A DNA stretch of 64,000 bases, from contig CALKEZ010000012.1 of assembly GCA_938084745.1 (NCBI GenBank), positions 1 through 64,000 on the forward strand, written 5' to 3'. The notes beneath the pieces are model-generated. The model was not told the origin of the DNA. It was given only the letters and a program-made list of their open reading frames with translations, and ran no database searches. Source of the DNA: an uncultured Gammaproteobacteria bacterium. GTDB taxonomy: Bacteria > Pseudomonadota > Gammaproteobacteria > Eutrophobiales > Eutrophobiaceae. Within the stretch, counting starts at the first letter, position 1; each line of letters starts with the position of its first letter. The translations under genes and the position numbers were made by a program. Positions 45,416-56,184 of this stretch are shown piece after piece.

Positions 45416-46326
45416 GTCTCCAACCAGTTCTGCGGTTTAAGAAAAACATCATACAATTCCGCCTCAGCCGTGCCAGGCCCCGGCTGCCAGTTATATTCCC
45501 AGCGCACCAATGGCGGTAAAGACATCAAGATAGATTCGGTACGACCACCAGACTGTAGACCAAACAAAGTGCCACGATCATATATCAGGTTAAATTCGAC
45601 ATAACGACCACGGCGATAAAGTTGAAATTCACGCTCACGATCAGTGTAGGCCATATCCGTACGTTTTATAACAATCGGTATATAGGCCTTTAAAAAATGG
45701 TCGCCCACACTTTGCATAAAGGCAAAACAATTTTCAAAACCCCACTCATTTAAGTCATCATAAAACAAACCACCAATACCGCGTGGCTCCTGACGATGCT
45801 TTAGATAAAAATACTCATCACACCATTTTTTATATTTGTCATAAGTATCATCTCCGCCAAAACCGGCACAAGCCGCTTGAGCTTTTTGATGCCAGGAACG
45901 CGCATCTTCCTTAAAACCATAATAAGGAGTCAGATCAAAACCGCCTCCGAACCACCAGACAGGGTCGGCACCTTCCTTTTCAGCGACAAAAAAACGTATA
46001 TTCATATGTGTCGTTGGCACATACGGATTCATAGGATGAATGACTAACGAATTCCCGAGCGCCTGAAATGATCGTCCAGCCAGTTCCGGTCTATGCGCTG
46101 TCGCAGAAGCAGGCAGACTGTCACCATAAACATGCGAAAAATTAATACCACCTTGCTCAAAGATTTTCCCCCTACGCATAACACGGCTTCGTCCACCGCC
46201 GCCGTCACCATCACGCTGCCATTCGTCCTCTTTTAATTCCAGACCGGGGTCCAATTGCACCAGAGTATTACAAATTCGATCTTGTAAGCTCAATAAATAT
46301 TGTTTAATGCTATCAATTTCAATCAT
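45412..46326 (-). CDS. hemF: Oxygen-dependent coproporphyrinogen-III oxidase
   Basis: Aerobic decarboxylation of coproporphyrinogen III to protoporphyrinogen IX. Signatures: [68 protein letters not shown] and [18 protein letters not shown]. Length 304, as in E. coli (299). Its presence shows that heme is made with oxygen as oxidant. It is divergent from hisB. Confidence 0.97.
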   Translation of the reverse strand: MIEIDSIKQYLLSLQDRICNTLVQLDPGLELKEDEWQRDGDGGGGRSRVMRRGKIFEQGGINFSHVYGDSLPASATAHRPELAGRSFQALGNSLVIHPMNPYVPTTHMNIRFFVAEKEGADPVWWFGGGFDLTPYYGFKEDARSWHQKAQAACAGFGGDDTYDKYKKWCDEYFYLKHRQEPRGIGGLFYDDLNEWGFENCFAFMQSVGDHFLKAYIPIVIKRTDMAYTDREREFQLYRRGRYVEFNLIYDRGTLFGLQSGGRTESILMSLPPLVRWEYNWQPGPGTAEAELYDVFLKPQNWLET

Positions 46327-46401
46327 TTTTATGTCCGTTTGTTGGTAATCACGTCGCTAAAGGTTATCCTATCACGCTAATTTTTTCAGGTGAAAAATCT
46401 A

Positions 46402-46995
46402 ATGGATAATCGTAGCGCGACGGTCAAACGCGACACCAAAGAAACTCAAATTGAAGTTTCATTAAAGCTGGATGGCGAAGGCAAATCCGATCTGAATATC
46501 GGTGTTCCCTTCCTGGAACACATGATCGATCAAATAGCACGTCACGGTCTATTTGATATAAGCATCAAGGCCAATGGCGATCTGGATATAGACGCACACC
46601 ATACGGTTGAAGATGTCGGCATCACCCTCGGTCAGGCCTTTACCAAGGCGCTGGCAGACAAAAAAGGGATACGCCGTTACGCCCATGCCTATGTGCCACT
46701 GGATGAAGCACTGTCTCGGGTCGTAATTGACTGCTCTGGTCGCCCAGGCCTTGATTACCATGTCAATTATCCACGGGCACGCGTGGGTGATTTTGATGTC
46801 GATTTAATTTTTGAATTCTTTCAGGGTTTTATTAACCACGCAATGATGACATTACACATCGATAATCTTCGTGGGCGCAATTCACACCATATCGCAGAAA
46901 CTATCTTTAAGGCGTTTGGCCGGGCATTACGTGTTGCCGTAGAACAGGATCCGCGTATGGCAGGCATACTTCCATCTACCAAAGGCGCTTTGTAG
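46402..46995 (+). CDS. hisB: Imidazoleglycerol-phosphate dehydratase (monofunctional)
   Basis: Sixth step of histidine synthesis. The Mn-binding motifs [14 protein letters not shown] and [18 protein letters not shown] are both intact, with [14 protein letters not shown] near the start. I use ATG 46402, which has AGGTG at 46388-46392 and gives the standard 197 residues; a GTG at 46390 is less likely. No fused histidinol phosphatase. hisH follows after 17 bases. Confidence 0.96.
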   Translation: MDNRSATVKRDTKETQIEVSLKLDGEGKSDLNIGVPFLEHMIDQIARHGLFDISIKANGDLDIDAHHTVEDVGITLGQAFTKALADKKGIRRYAHAYVPLDEALSRVVIDCSGRPGLDYHVNYPRARVGDFDVDLIFEFFQGFINHAMMTLHIDNLRGRNSHHIAETIFKAFGRALRVAVEQDPRMAGILPSTKGAL

Positions 46996-47012
46996 CCTCG
47001 TCGAGTTGAATC

Positions 47013-47654
47013 ATGTCTAAAGTCGTTGTTCTTGATTACGGCAGTAGTAATTTACGTTCTGTTGCCAAGGCACTGGAAGCCGTCGCTGATTCAGATCATT
47101 CCATTTTGATCAGTAATCAGCCGGAGCAAATACTAGGCGCGGATAAAGTTGTCTTCCCGGGGCAGGGCGCAATCGGGCAATGCATGGCTCATCTTAAAGA
47201 ACAAAGTCTTGATGAGGTCATTCGGGAGTGTCTTTTAAATAAACCCTTTCTTGGTATCTGTCTTGGCCTGCAATCCCTGATGGATCACAGTGATGAAGAT
47301 GGTGGTGTTAAAGGTCTGGGGATATTACCCGGCAACGTCATCCGTTTTACTGATCACCAGGTCGATGAAAATGGTGATATCTACAAGATTCCTTCCATGG
47401 GCTGGAACCAGGTCGCTCAGGAAAAATCACATCCACTCTGGGCAGGCATTGGAAATAACAGTCGGTTTTACTTTGTACACAGTTACTATGTGAAACCCGA
47501 ACTTGAATCTGATATTGCCGGTTCGACTGAATATATTCATCGCTATACCTCTGCAGCTGCCAGAGATAATCTATTTGCGACCCAGTTTCATCCTGAAAAA
47601 AGCCAGCATGACGGTTTACAGTTATTGAAAAACTTTCTTAACTGGAAGGTTTAG
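47013..47654 (+). CDS. hisH: Imidazole glycerol phosphate synthase subunit HisH
   Basis: Glutaminase subunit that supplies ammonia to HisF. The class I amidotransferase triad shows as Cys83 (GICLGLQSL) and the HPEKS His-Glu near the C-terminus (ATQFHPEKSQ). At 213 residues it is complete. The usual followers hisA and hisF are missing: the next gene is on the opposite strand and overlaps the hisH 3' end by 17 bases. Confidence 0.95.
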   Translation: MSKVVVLDYGSSNLRSVAKALEAVADSDHSILISNQPEQILGADKVVFPGQGAIGQCMAHLKEQSLDEVIRECLLNKPFLGICLGLQSLMDHSDEDGGVKGLGILPGNVIRFTDHQVDENGDIYKIPSMGWNQVAQEKSHPLWAGIGNNSRFYFVHSYYVKPELESDIAGSTEYIHRYTSAAARDNLFATQFHPEKSQHDGLQLLKNFLNWKV

Positions 47655-49476
47655 ACTTACGCTTGGGCGATCGTTTTTTATCAACATTAGCGCCTCGTTT
47701 TTTTGTGGAGGCAGACTTTTTCTCTTTTTTCTTTGCTGGTCTATCTGGTGTCTCGGCCTGATCATCCAGACGCGAGATATTCAATTGTCGTCCGGCGACC
47801 CAGACTTTTTTCATCGCTTTAAATAAATCGTGCGGCATGCCGATAGGCAGATCGACTGTTGAATAATTATCGTGAATGGTCACATTCTTGATGTACTGAC
47901 TATCGACGCCGGCTTCGTTGGCAATAGCGCCCACAATATTATTGGTCTTTACATCATGTTCATTACCGACTTCAATGCGGAAACGTTCCATGTCTCGATC
48001 CGGTGTAGATTGACGCGGTGCTCTTGGTTTCTCAGAGTCTCGTGCAGCATCTCTTCGCCCTTCACCGCGAGGCCGGTCTTTCTGGCGTTCACTTCGCGAT
48101 TTATCTCTCTGGCCTTCGTTACCTGATCGTTCTCTTTGTGGTTCCTGTTGTGGTTTCATCAGGAACGGTTGATCGCCTTGGGCTATCTTTGCCAGCGCCG
48201 TCGCAATTTCCATTGCTGAACGACCTGTTTCAAGTTGGTATTCTTCTATGATTGAATGAAACAGTTCAATATGACCAGCGTCCAATGTATCTGTAATACG
48301 CTGTTTGAAACGCTGGATGCGTTCCTGATTAATAGAATCAGCTGTCGGCATGTGCATACGCTCGATCTTCTTACCGGTTACTCTTTCTATCATGCTCAAC
48401 AACCGTTGTTCACGACTTGTTACAAACAAAATAGCTTCACCCTCACGACCGGCCCGGCCCGTTCTGCCGATACGATGCGTATAAGCTTCCGGATCACTGG
48501 GAATATCGTAATTGATAACATGACTGATACGATCAACATCAAGTCCACGTGCGGCAACATCTGTTGCGATGAGCATATCGATCTTGCCGGACTTTAATTT
48601 ACTTATTGTTTGCTCACGCAACTTTTGTGTAATATCACCATTCAATGCGGTACATGCATATCCTCGTGCTGAAAGTTTTTCAGTTAATTCCATGGTTTCA
48701 ATCTTGGTGCGCACAAAAATAAGAATCGCATTAAAAGTCATGCTCTCAAGAATGGTGGTTAAGGCATCAAGCTTCTGTCGACCATTTACCATCAGGTAGC
48801 GTTGGCGAATCGTATCGGCCGTAATACTTTTTGTCTTAATTGTTATTTGTTCAGGATTGTTTAAGTATTTTTTAGAAATTTTGCGAATTTCTGCAGGCAT
48901 AGTCGCGGAGAACAACGCAATCTGACGTTTAGTCGGTAACTGCTCTAGCACCCATTCAACATCATCGATAAAACCCATGCGTAACATTTCGTCCGCTTCA
49001 TCCAATACCAGACAGGTTAATTTTTCCAGTTTCAGCGTACCGCGACGCATATGATCCATAACTCGCCCGGGTGTTCCAACTACCACGTGAACACCACGCT
49101 TGAGTTGTCGTAACTGAACACCATATTCCTGTCCGCCATAAATAGGCAAGACATGGAAACCTTTAAGAAAGGACGCATAGGTTTGAAATGCTTCTGCAAC
49201 CTGAATCGCTAACTCACGTGTCGGTGCTAAAACCAAAACCTGAGGCGTCGTTAGCTTGAGATCAATTTTAGATAACAACGGCAAGGCAAACGCAGCCGTC
49301 TTACCGGTACCCGTTTGAGCCTGTCCAATCACATCACGCCCATCCAATACATGAGGTATAATCTCGGCCTGAATAGGAGAAGGCGTCTCATAACCGACTT
49401 TATCCAGTGCTTTCATTATCGGCTCTGAAAGTGATAAATCGTTAAAATTCAGATTGGGGACGTCAGTCTTGCTCAT
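47638..49476 (-). CDS. deaD: DEAD-box RNA helicase DeaD (CsdA)
   Basis: Cold-shock and ribosome-assembly helicase. Motifs: AQTGTGKTAAF (I), PTRELAIQ (Ia), TPGRVMDH (Ib), LDEADEML (II), SATMP (III), and HRIGRTGRAGREG (VI). A charged Arg/Glu/Gln-rich linker (roughly residues 430-495) leads to a DbpA-type RNA-binding domain (RFRIEVGNEHDVKTNNIVGA), and a Lys/Ser-rich tail ends the protein. 612 residues, as in E. coli DeaD (629). The 3' end overlaps hisH by 17 bases on the other strand. Confidence 0.96.
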   Translation of the reverse strand: MSKTDVPNLNFNDLSLSEPIMKALDKVGYETPSPIQAEIIPHVLDGRDVIGQAQTGTGKTAAFALPLLSKIDLKLTTPQVLVLAPTRELAIQVAEAFQTYASFLKGFHVLPIYGGQEYGVQLRQLKRGVHVVVGTPGRVMDHMRRGTLKLEKLTCLVLDEADEMLRMGFIDDVEWVLEQLPTKRQIALFSATMPAEIRKISKKYLNNPEQITIKTKSITADTIRQRYLMVNGRQKLDALTTILESMTFNAILIFVRTKIETMELTEKLSARGYACTALNGDITQKLREQTISKLKSGKIDMLIATDVAARGLDVDRISHVINYDIPSDPEAYTHRIGRTGRAGREGEAILFVTSREQRLLSMIERVTGKKIERMHMPTADSINQERIQRFKQRITDTLDAGHIELFHSIIEEYQLETGRSAMEIATALAKIAQGDQPFLMKPQQEPQRERSGNEGQRDKSRSERQKDRPRGEGRRDAARDSEKPRAPRQSTPDRDMERFRIEVGNEHDVKTNNIVGAIANEAGVDSQYIKNVTIHDNYSTVDLPIGMPHDLFKAMKKVWVAGRQLNISRLDDQAETPDRPAKKKEKKSASTKKRGANVDKKRSPKRKSKPSS

Positions 49477-49712
49477 GGAGTTACCTTTGGGTATGTGGGG
49501 ATATTAACAACTTATTAGCCAATTTTAGTGAATTATGGCAACAAGCGGGCCGGCAGTATACGGTCTTATCGGCTTGATACAAGCCTAATATTGCTGTCAG
49601 GCAGAAATATCACATTTATTAAAGAAGCCTGAAATGCCTTGTTTTCATTGAAATCAGTCTCGACACACACTAAAGCGGTAGTGTGTCGTTAAACTCAGCT
49701 AGTCCACAGATT
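49477..49712. other. deaD upstream region
   Basis: 236 bases, the longest gap without a gene in the window. It holds a short hairpin GGCTTG-ATA-CAAGCC at 49571-49585 and an imperfect inverted repeat CGACACAC / GTGTGTCG at 49661-49688 just downstream of the acr3 stop, without a T run. A long leader for deaD, as in E. coli, is possible but not shown. Confidence 0.4.
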
Positions 49713-50888
49713 TTAATTCTGCGCGCCTGAAAACCAGCCCCGTGTTTTTTTACAAAACAGAACCAGACCAAGCATTAACGGTACTTCAATCAGAACACCG
49801 ACTACAGTCGCTAACGCTGCGCCGGAGGATAAGCCAAATAACATCACCGCCGTGGCAATAGCAACCTCAAAATGGTTGGATGCACCGATCATGGCAGTAG
49901 GTGCTGCATTTTCATAAGAAAAATTCAGCAAACGCGCGGTACTGTAGGTCATTGAAAAGATAAAAATCGTCTGAATAAATAGCGGGATAGCTATCCAGAG
50001 TATTGTTAATGGATTAGCGATGATGACATCACCCTTGAAAGAGAAAAGTAAAATGAGAGTTATTAGCAAGGCGGTAATTGTCACCGGTGTTAACAGGTGC
50101 AAGAATTTTTTTTCAAACCAGTCTCGGCCTTTATTACTGATAATCCATTTTCTGGAAAAGTAACCCGCGACCAGGGGCAACGCCACATAAATACCAATCG
50201 ATAATAGCAATGCCTGCCAGGGCACCGGCAATTGACCTACGCCAAGCAAAAATCCGCCGATGACCCCAAAGAGGAATAACATGATCAATGAATTAACTGC
50301 CACCATGACCAGGGTGTGTCCGTCATTCCCCCGAGCCAGATAGCCCCAAACAAGTACCATCGCCGTACAAGGTGCGATGCCTAATAAGATGCAACCCGCC
50401 AGATAACTACGCCAAAGCGGCACAGCCAGCATTTTCACGCCATCATGCAGTACCACTGTACCTGAACCATACTCAGCGCCGACGGCCAAATCTAATCCAA
50501 ACGGTAACTTCACATAGTCCAGTGCGGCATCACCTATCAACCCCCTGAACAATATACCTAAAAACAGATAGGCAATGAGGTACATCGTAAACGGTTTAAT
50601 TGCCCAGTTAACAACCAGAGTTAAACCCACCGGCTTAATGCTCTTGCCCGCTTTAACCACTTCAGCAAAATCTATTTTCACCATAATCGGGTACATCATA
50701 AAGAACAGACAAATAGCAATCGGGATAGAAATTACCGGCGCGCCATTAACGACAATACTGAAGCCATCCAGCGTTTTAGCGAACGTCGGTGCAAACTGTC
50801 CCAGCAAGATTCCAATGACGATACATAAACCTACCCAAACTGTTAGATAACGTTCAAATATCCCCATTTCATGGGTACTTTCTGTCAT
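49713..50888 (-). CDS. acr3: Arsenite efflux transporter Acr3 family
   Basis: Inner membrane arsenite exporter with about ten helices, 391 residues. The ACR3 type, not the ArsB type, is shown by [20 protein letters not shown], the membrane Cys in [20 protein letters not shown] and the Glu in [19 protein letters not shown], both required for transport in characterised members. It overlaps arsR by 4 bases and is read as arsR-acr3. Confidence 0.95.
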   Translation of the reverse strand: MTESTHEMGIFERYLTVWVGLCIVIGILLGQFAPTFAKTLDGFSIVVNGAPVISIPIAICLFFMMYPIMVKIDFAEVVKAGKSIKPVGLTLVVNWAIKPFTMYLIAYLFLGILFRGLIGDAALDYVKLPFGLDLAVGAEYGSGTVVLHDGVKMLAVPLWRSYLAGCILLGIAPCTAMVLVWGYLARGNDGHTLVMVAVNSLIMLFLFGVIGGFLLGVGQLPVPWQALLLSIGIYVALPLVAGYFSRKWIISNKGRDWFEKKFLHLLTPVTITALLITLILLFSFKGDVIIANPLTILWIAIPLFIQTIFIFSMTYSTARLLNFSYENAAPTAMIGASNHFEVAIATAVMLFGLSSGAALATVVGVLIEVPLMLGLVLFCKKTRGWFSGAQN

Positions 50889-51232
50889 ACACAGATCCTG
50901 TTTTCTGGTCGGTTTTTCATACTCTTTAATTTTTTAATATCCTGTTTGTATTGTGCTTCCTTAAGGCTACCCGCTAGCGTGGCTTGTAATATTTCTTTGG
51001 CCCAGCCCGGTAGCTTTGAATTAACACGATAGTAGATCCACTGTCCTGCACGCCTATCGATCACAACTTGCGTATCTCTTAAAGCCGCCAGATGGCGCGA
51101 TATTTTTGGCTGTATCAAATCAAGGGCATAGGTTAGCTCGCAGACACAAAGCTCACCCGCCTGCATTAACAACATGAGGCTGCGCAAGCGTGTTTGATCG
51201 GATAATAATTTTAATAATATTTCTGGCGTCAT
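50885..51232 (-). CDS. arsR: ArsR-family arsenic-responsive repressor
   Basis: Winged-helix repressor, 115 residues. The metalloid-sensing ELCVCEL motif places Cys29 and Cys31 at the start of the DNA-recognition helix region ([22 protein letters not shown]). A third Cys near the C-terminus (RICV) could add a ligand. It probably represses both its own operon and arsC from the divergent palindrome at 51243-51284. Confidence 0.94.
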   Translation of the reverse strand: MTPEILLKLLSDQTRLRSLMLLMQAGELCVCELTYALDLIQPKISRHLAALRDTQVVIDRRAGQWIYYRVNSKLPGWAKEILQATLAGSLKEAQYKQDIKKLKSMKNRPENRICV

Positions 51233-51242
51233 AATTCTGTAA

Positions 51243-51284
51243 TAATATATGTCTATACATATATACGGATAGACGTATATATTA
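51243..51284. promoter_or_regulatory. Divergent arsR/arsC operator-promoter
   Basis: Imperfect inverted repeat: TAATATATGTCTAT at 51243-51256 and ATAGACGTATATATTA at 51269-51284, around an AT-rich centre. It lies 10 bases upstream of arsR and 28 upstream of arsC, fitting one ArsR operator that controls both. Confidence 0.75.
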
Positions 51285-51312
51285 TGCGCTATTAATCTGG
51301 TGGGGTAAAGGT

Positions 51313-51822
51313 ATGTCCGGGAAGAAATTAAATGTGCTTTTTTTATGCACCGGAAATTCAGCGCGCAGCATTCTTGCAGAAGCGTTGCTACAACGCCGGG
51401 GTTCAGGTCGATTTCAGGCTTACAGCGCGGGTAGCCAGCCTAAGGGCAGGGTTCATCCACTTGCGCTAGAACTGTTGCAATCAAAAAATTATAAAACTGA
51501 TTTGTTTAGAAGCAAAAGCTGGGATGAGTTTGCAAAAGATAATGCGCCAAAAATGGACTTTGTCTTTACAGTCTGTGACCGTGCCGGAAATGAAGCTTGT
51601 CCTATCTGGCCGGGACAACCCATGTCCGCACACTGGGGTATTGAAGATCCCGACAAACCTGAACTGAGTATTGATGAACAGCGACGATTATTTGAAAAGG
51701 CTTATTCGGAAATGGATCATCGTCTAGAAATATTCACCAGTTTACCGATAGATAAGTTGGATAAACTGACATTACAACAGCAACTGGATGAGATCGGAAA
51801 GACATATCCGCAACAAGCCTGA
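51313..51822 (+). CDS. arsC: Arsenate reductase (LMW phosphatase-like, ArsC)
   Basis: Reduces arsenate to arsenite for export by Acr3. The low-molecular-weight phosphatase P-loop CTGNSAR is at residues 12-18, with a second pair of Cys in FTVCDRAGNEACPIWPG, the set expected of the thioredoxin-coupled ArsC of Staphylococcus type or its glutaredoxin-coupled relatives. 169 residues, with a C-terminal helix beyond the usual 130-140. Divergent from arsR-acr3. Confidence 0.93.
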   Translation: MSGKKLNVLFLCTGNSARSILAEALLQRRGSGRFQAYSAGSQPKGRVHPLALELLQSKNYKTDLFRSKSWDEFAKDNAPKMDFVFTVCDRAGNEACPIWPGQPMSAHWGIEDPDKPELSIDEQRRLFEKAYSEMDHRLEIFTSLPIDKLDKLTLQQQLDEIGKTYPQQA

Positions 51823-51830
51823 CTTAAAAA

Positions 51831-53114
51831 CTACCCTTCTCGTTGAATAGCCCGATAGCCAATATCTTTTCTGTAGAACATGCCTTCATATTCAATCTTC
51901 TTTAATGCTGCATAAACGTGTTCTTGTGCCTGAGTGACTGACTCACCGAGTCCGGTTACACACAACACACGACCACCGGCGGTTACCACATCGCCGTGAC
52001 TAACTGTTGTGCCGGCATGGAACACTTTTACGTTTTCATTGTTAACATGCTCCAGACCATGAATAACATCACCCTTGCTTGCGCTTGCCGGATAACCCGC
52101 TGATGCCGTTACCACACCCAGGGCCGCACGTTGATCCCACTCGACAGTGTGCTGATCCAGCACACCGCTGGTTGCAGCAAGACACAAGGCAACAAGATCA
52201 CTTTTTAAACGCATCATGATCGGTTGTGTTTCGGGATCACCAAATCGACAGTTAAATTCCAGTGTCTTCGGTGTGCCATCGTCAGTGATCATTATTCCAG
52301 CATAAAGAAAACCGGTATAGGTTCTGCCTTCGTTTTCCATACCGGCTACGGTTGGAACAATAACTTCCTGCATGATTCGATCATGCATCGCTTGATCGAC
52401 AACAGGTGCCGGAGAATAAGCACCCATACCACCCGTATTGGGTCCGGTATCTCCATCATCGCGCGCCTTATGATCCTGAGAGCTTGCCAAAGGTAATATA
52501 TGCTTGCCATCCACCATAACAATAAAACTGGCTTCTTCACCAACCAGAAATTCCTCGACCACAACCCGATGACCGGCTTCACCGAACTTGTTACCGGACA
52601 ACATATCGTTGATTGTCGTAATGGCTTCCTCTGCAGTTGTTGCAATAACCACCCCTTTGCCTGCGGCTAAACCATCGGCCTTGATTACAATGGGAATAGT
52701 TTGTGATTTTATGTATTCAATCGCCGGTTCAACTTCGGTAAACACGGCATAGGCTGCCGTAGGGATGTTATATTTTTTCAGAAAATCCTTACTGAAGGAC
52801 TTGGAACCTTCAAGAATAGCGGCAGCTTTTGATGGACCAAAACAGGGCAACCCTGCTTTTTGAAACACATCAACCACACCGGCAACCAGCGGCACTTCAG
52901 GTCCAATAATCGTCAAAGCTATTTTTTCCGTTTCCGCAAATGCCCTTAATGCATCGATATCATCTGCATTAATAGCGACATTTGTGACTTTATCTTCAAT
53001 GGCCGTACCTGCATTACCCGGGGCAACAAAAACCTGTTCGACTTGATCGGACTGTGCTGCTTTCCATGCAAAGGCATGTTCACGACCACCGCCACCGACG
53101 ATTAATACTTTCAT
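51831..53114 (-). CDS. purD: Phosphoribosylamine-glycine ligase
   Basis: Second step of purine synthesis. ATP-grasp enzyme with the VLIVGGGGREHAFAWK start, GPSKAAAILEGSKSFSKDFL, VIKADGLAAGKGVV, SSQDHKARDDGDTGPNTGGMGAYSPA and FNCRFGDPETQ. 427 residues, full length. It follows purH on the same strand by 67 bases, the usual purHD arrangement. Confidence 0.97.
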   Translation of the reverse strand: MKVLIVGGGGREHAFAWKAAQSDQVEQVFVAPGNAGTAIEDKVTNVAINADDIDALRAFAETEKIALTIIGPEVPLVAGVVDVFQKAGLPCFGPSKAAAILEGSKSFSKDFLKKYNIPTAAYAVFTEVEPAIEYIKSQTIPIVIKADGLAAGKGVVIATTAEEAITTINDMLSGNKFGEAGHRVVVEEFLVGEEASFIVMVDGKHILPLASSQDHKARDDGDTGPNTGGMGAYSPAPVVDQAMHDRIMQEVIVPTVAGMENEGRTYTGFLYAGIMITDDGTPKTLEFNCRFGDPETQPIMMRLKSDLVALCLAATSGVLDQHTVEWDQRAALGVVTASAGYPASASKGDVIHGLEHVNNENVKVFHAGTTVSHGDVVTAGGRVLCVTGLGESVTQAQEHVYAALKKIEYEGMFYRKDIGYRAIQREG

Positions 53115-53181
53115 CTTGTATAAACTCTGAAAAGGGTAATATGAGATTATGTTAATTTAATAATGAAGTCGTAGCTGCTTC

Positions 53182-54744
53182 TTAATGAAGGAAATGACGC
53201 ATGCCTGTGAAGACCATAGCAATATCATATTCATTCGCCGCCGCTATCACTTCATCATCACGCATAGACCCGCCCGGTTGAATGACGGCTCTGACACCCA
53301 CCTCGGCGGCTGAATCGAGTCCATCACGAAAGGGGAAAAAAGCATCTGATGCCATTACGGAACCGGCTACTTCCAGTTTTTCATCGGCGGCTTTTATCGC
53401 AGCAATACGAGCGCTGTAAATGCGACTCATCTGGCCTGCGCCTATACCGATCGTTTGATTATTTTTTGCATAGATAATGGCATTTGATTTAACAAATTTC
53501 ACCACATGCCAGGCAAAGACCAGGTCGTTCAATTCCTCTGCAGTGGGCGATCGTTTTGTTACTATCTTCAGTTCATCTTTTGTTATTACGCCTCGATCAT
53601 TATCCTGAATTAACAAACCACCACTCACGCGTTTCAAATTTAACTGCTGGATCGCATGTGTGCGTTGGCCTGCTTCAAGCAAGCGCACACCGGCCTTGCT
53701 GGCAATAATCTCGATACATTCCGGCGCTATTGCAGGCGCAATAATGACTTCCACAAACTGCCTGTCTATGATTGCTTGTGCTGTTTCTGCATCAAGTGTT
53801 CGATTAAATGCAATGATGCCGCCAAAGGCCGAGGTCGGATCAGTCGCATAAGCACGATCATAGGCTTCAAGCACGGTGCTGCCGATTGCGACACCACACG
53901 GGTTGGCATGTTTTACAATGACGCAAGCCGTTTCATTAAATGACAATACACATTCCAGTGCCGCATCTGTATCAGCGATATTATTATATGAAAGCTCTTT
54001 GCCCTGGATTTGTCTGGCACTTGCCAGGGTACCGGCCGGCGGATTTGGTTCAGTATAAAACGCGGCCGACTGGTGAGGGTTTTCACCATAGCGCAGTTCC
54101 TGGCGTTTTTTAAATTGTATGGAGTAGGTTAGCGGAAAATCCAAAGCCTGTTTTGACTCATCCAGCGCACCCAGATAGTTTGAAACATTCGCATCATAAT
54201 TTGCGGTATGGGCAAATACTTTTTGCGCTAAACGAAAACGGGTTTTATCACTAACACTGCCATCATTTTCTTTCAGCTCTGTTAAGACAAGATCATAATC
54301 TGATGTATCAACAATAACGGTAACAGCAGCGTGATTCTTCGCCGCGGACCGCAACATAGCCGGACCGCCAATATCGATATTTTCAATAGCGTCTTCCAAT
54401 GTACAATCGGGCTTACTGACTGTCGCTTCAAACGGGTATAAGTTAACAACGACGAGGTCAATCGCATCGATACCATGTTGCTGCATTATTTCATCATCTT
54501 TACCACGACGCCCAAGCAGACCGCCATGAATCTTTGGATGCAATGTCTTGACCCGACCGTCCATCATCTCAGGAAAACCGGTGTGATCAGAAACCTCAAC
54601 AACATCAATATTGTTTTCGGCCAATAATTTTGCCGTGCCGCCGGTGGATAGTATGCCGATACCAAGATCATTTAAGCCTTTACAAAATTCAACGATACCC
54701 GATTTATCAGACACGCTAACAAGCGCGCGTTTTACTGTTGGCAT
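53182..54744 (-). CDS. purH: Bifunctional AICAR transformylase / IMP cyclohydrolase
   Basis: Last two steps of IMP synthesis. The N-terminal cyclohydrolase domain shows [29 protein letters not shown] and [10 protein letters not shown]. The transformylase domain shows [24 protein letters not shown] and the C-terminal [18 protein letters not shown]. 520 residues, close to E. coli (529). Upstream lie fis and dusB on the same strand. Confidence 0.97.
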   Translation of the reverse strand: MPTVKRALVSVSDKSGIVEFCKGLNDLGIGILSTGGTAKLLAENNIDVVEVSDHTGFPEMMDGRVKTLHPKIHGGLLGRRGKDDEIMQQHGIDAIDLVVVNLYPFEATVSKPDCTLEDAIENIDIGGPAMLRSAAKNHAAVTVIVDTSDYDLVLTELKENDGSVSDKTRFRLAQKVFAHTANYDANVSNYLGALDESKQALDFPLTYSIQFKKRQELRYGENPHQSAAFYTEPNPPAGTLASARQIQGKELSYNNIADTDAALECVLSFNETACVIVKHANPCGVAIGSTVLEAYDRAYATDPTSAFGGIIAFNRTLDAETAQAIIDRQFVEVIIAPAIAPECIEIIASKAGVRLLEAGQRTHAIQQLNLKRVSGGLLIQDNDRGVITKDELKIVTKRSPTAEELNDLVFAWHVVKFVKSNAIIYAKNNQTIGIGAGQMSRIYSARIAAIKAADEKLEVAGSVMASDAFFPFRDGLDSAAEVGVRAVIQPGGSMRDDEVIAAANEYDIAMVFTGMRHFLH

Positions 54745-54808
54745 AACATTTTAATTCCTATTGGTAACAACCATTCGAATGAATGATAGGTGTTCTAATT
54801 AAAGCGGA

Positions 54809-55090
54809 TTAATCCAGTTCGTATTTTTTTAATCGACTCCGTAAAGTCACTCGATTAAGGCCAAGTAATTTTGCAGCATGGGTAATATTGCCTTGCGTGT
54901 ATTGCATCACAACTTCAAAAAAGGGCTTCTCTACTTCTTCCAGAAATAATGAATACAAGTTACTTGCCTCATGCCCATCAAGATCATCAAAGTAAGCCTG
55001 CATGGCACGTTGCACATTATCAGCGAGGCATTTTTCCGGGGCTTCGCCACGGTCAGTAGCGGTTTGTTTTCTGAGTTTAGTTTTAATCAT
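54809..55090 (-). CDS. fis: Fis-family nucleoid-associated protein
   Basis: DNA-bending regulator of about 98 residues in enterics, 93 here. The C-terminal helix-turn-helix is QGNITHAAKLLGLNRVTLRSRLKKYEL. Its N-terminal beta-hairpin region is weakly conserved, as in most non-enteric Fis proteins. It overlaps dusB by 4 bases, the conserved dusB-fis operon. Confidence 0.94.
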   Translation of the reverse strand: MIKTKLRKQTATDRGEAPEKCLADNVQRAMQAYFDDLDGHEASNLYSLFLEEVEKPFFEVVMQYTQGNITHAAKLLGLNRVTLRSRLKKYELD

Positions 55091-56064
55091 GCTGCTAATG
55101 TCTGTGGTTCATCGAAAAAATCCTTTAATAACGATATCTGTTCATCAGCTGCATCAATCTGATTTACCATTGCCCGAAATGCATTCGTATTTTGTCTTTG
55201 TTTGCAGTACCAACCGATATGTTTACGCGCAATACGTACACCCTGAACTTCACCATAAAATTCATGTAAGTGCTTAATATGCTTGATTAAGGTGTCACAT
55301 ACTTCGCGTGCTGCTGGTGCCTCAAGTTTTTTCCCGGTCGTCAGATAATGATTAATCTCACGAAAAATCCACGGGTTTCCCTGCGCCGCCCTGCCGATCA
55401 TAATGCCGTCGACATGATAGGTTTTTAGTATTTCCAATGCTGTTTCAGGTGACGTGATATCGCCATTGGCAATGACCGGGATACTGACGCGTGATTTTAT
55501 TTCGCCGGCAGTTTCATGTTCTGCCGCACCGTTAAACGCACAAGCGCGAGTCCGACCATGTACCGTTAAGGCCTGGATACCCGAAGCTTCAGCAATTCTG
55601 GCGATATTGATTGCGTTTTGATTTTCCTTATCCCAACCCGTTCTTATTTTCAGGGTAACGGGCACATCAACTGCCGCAACGACAGACTCCAGAATATCTG
55701 CAACCAGTTGTTCGTCCCTTAGTAAGGCCGAACCGGCCATAACGTTGCACACTTTTTTTGCCGGGCAGCCCATATTGATATCAATAATTTCTGCACCCTG
55801 GTTCACGTTAAATACAGCTGCCGCTGCCATTTGCACTGGATCAGCACCCGCTATCTGAACCGCTCGGGGTTCAGGCTCACCTATGTTAGTTAAACGAAGT
55901 TGTGTCTTGCGCGTATTATACAGCGCCGGGTTTGATGTGATCATCTCTGAAATAACAAGGCCAGCGCCGAGTTCCCGGCATAGTAACCGGAAAGGCTGAT
56001 CGGTGACACCGGCCATAGGCGCGAGCACTATATTATTTTTAAGTCTATGAGGCCCTATAAACAT
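55087..56064 (-). CDS. dusB: tRNA-dihydrouridine synthase B
   Basis: FMN enzyme that reduces uridine in tRNA. Signatures: VLAPMAGVTDQPFRLLCREL, the catalytic Cys region NMGCPAKKVCNVMAGSALL, VTLKIRTGWD, VHGRTRA and IMIGRAAQGNPWIFREI. 325 residues. It probably shares a promoter with fis in the 120 bases before it, as in other Gammaproteobacteria. Confidence 0.96.
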   Translation of the reverse strand: MFIGPHRLKNNIVLAPMAGVTDQPFRLLCRELGAGLVISEMITSNPALYNTRKTQLRLTNIGEPEPRAVQIAGADPVQMAAAAVFNVNQGAEIIDINMGCPAKKVCNVMAGSALLRDEQLVADILESVVAAVDVPVTLKIRTGWDKENQNAINIARIAEASGIQALTVHGRTRACAFNGAAEHETAGEIKSRVSIPVIANGDITSPETALEILKTYHVDGIMIGRAAQGNPWIFREINHYLTTGKKLEAPAAREVCDTLIKHIKHLHEFYGEVQGVRIARKHIGWYCKQRQNTNAFRAMVNQIDAADEQISLLKDFFDEPQTLAA

Positions 56065-56184
56065 GAAACCGCTACGTTAATTAACTCTAGAGAATGGAAT
56101 GATTCTTTTTTTTTGTTGCTTATGATAACGGTTAATTTTTACATGTGAAAGCGGCTTCTTTTTGCCGAATAAAATCAGTGACTT

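Noticed and set aside
49661-49688. Terminator for acr3
   Set aside because: The inverted repeat is imperfect and has no T run on the minus strand; noted only as an inverted repeat.
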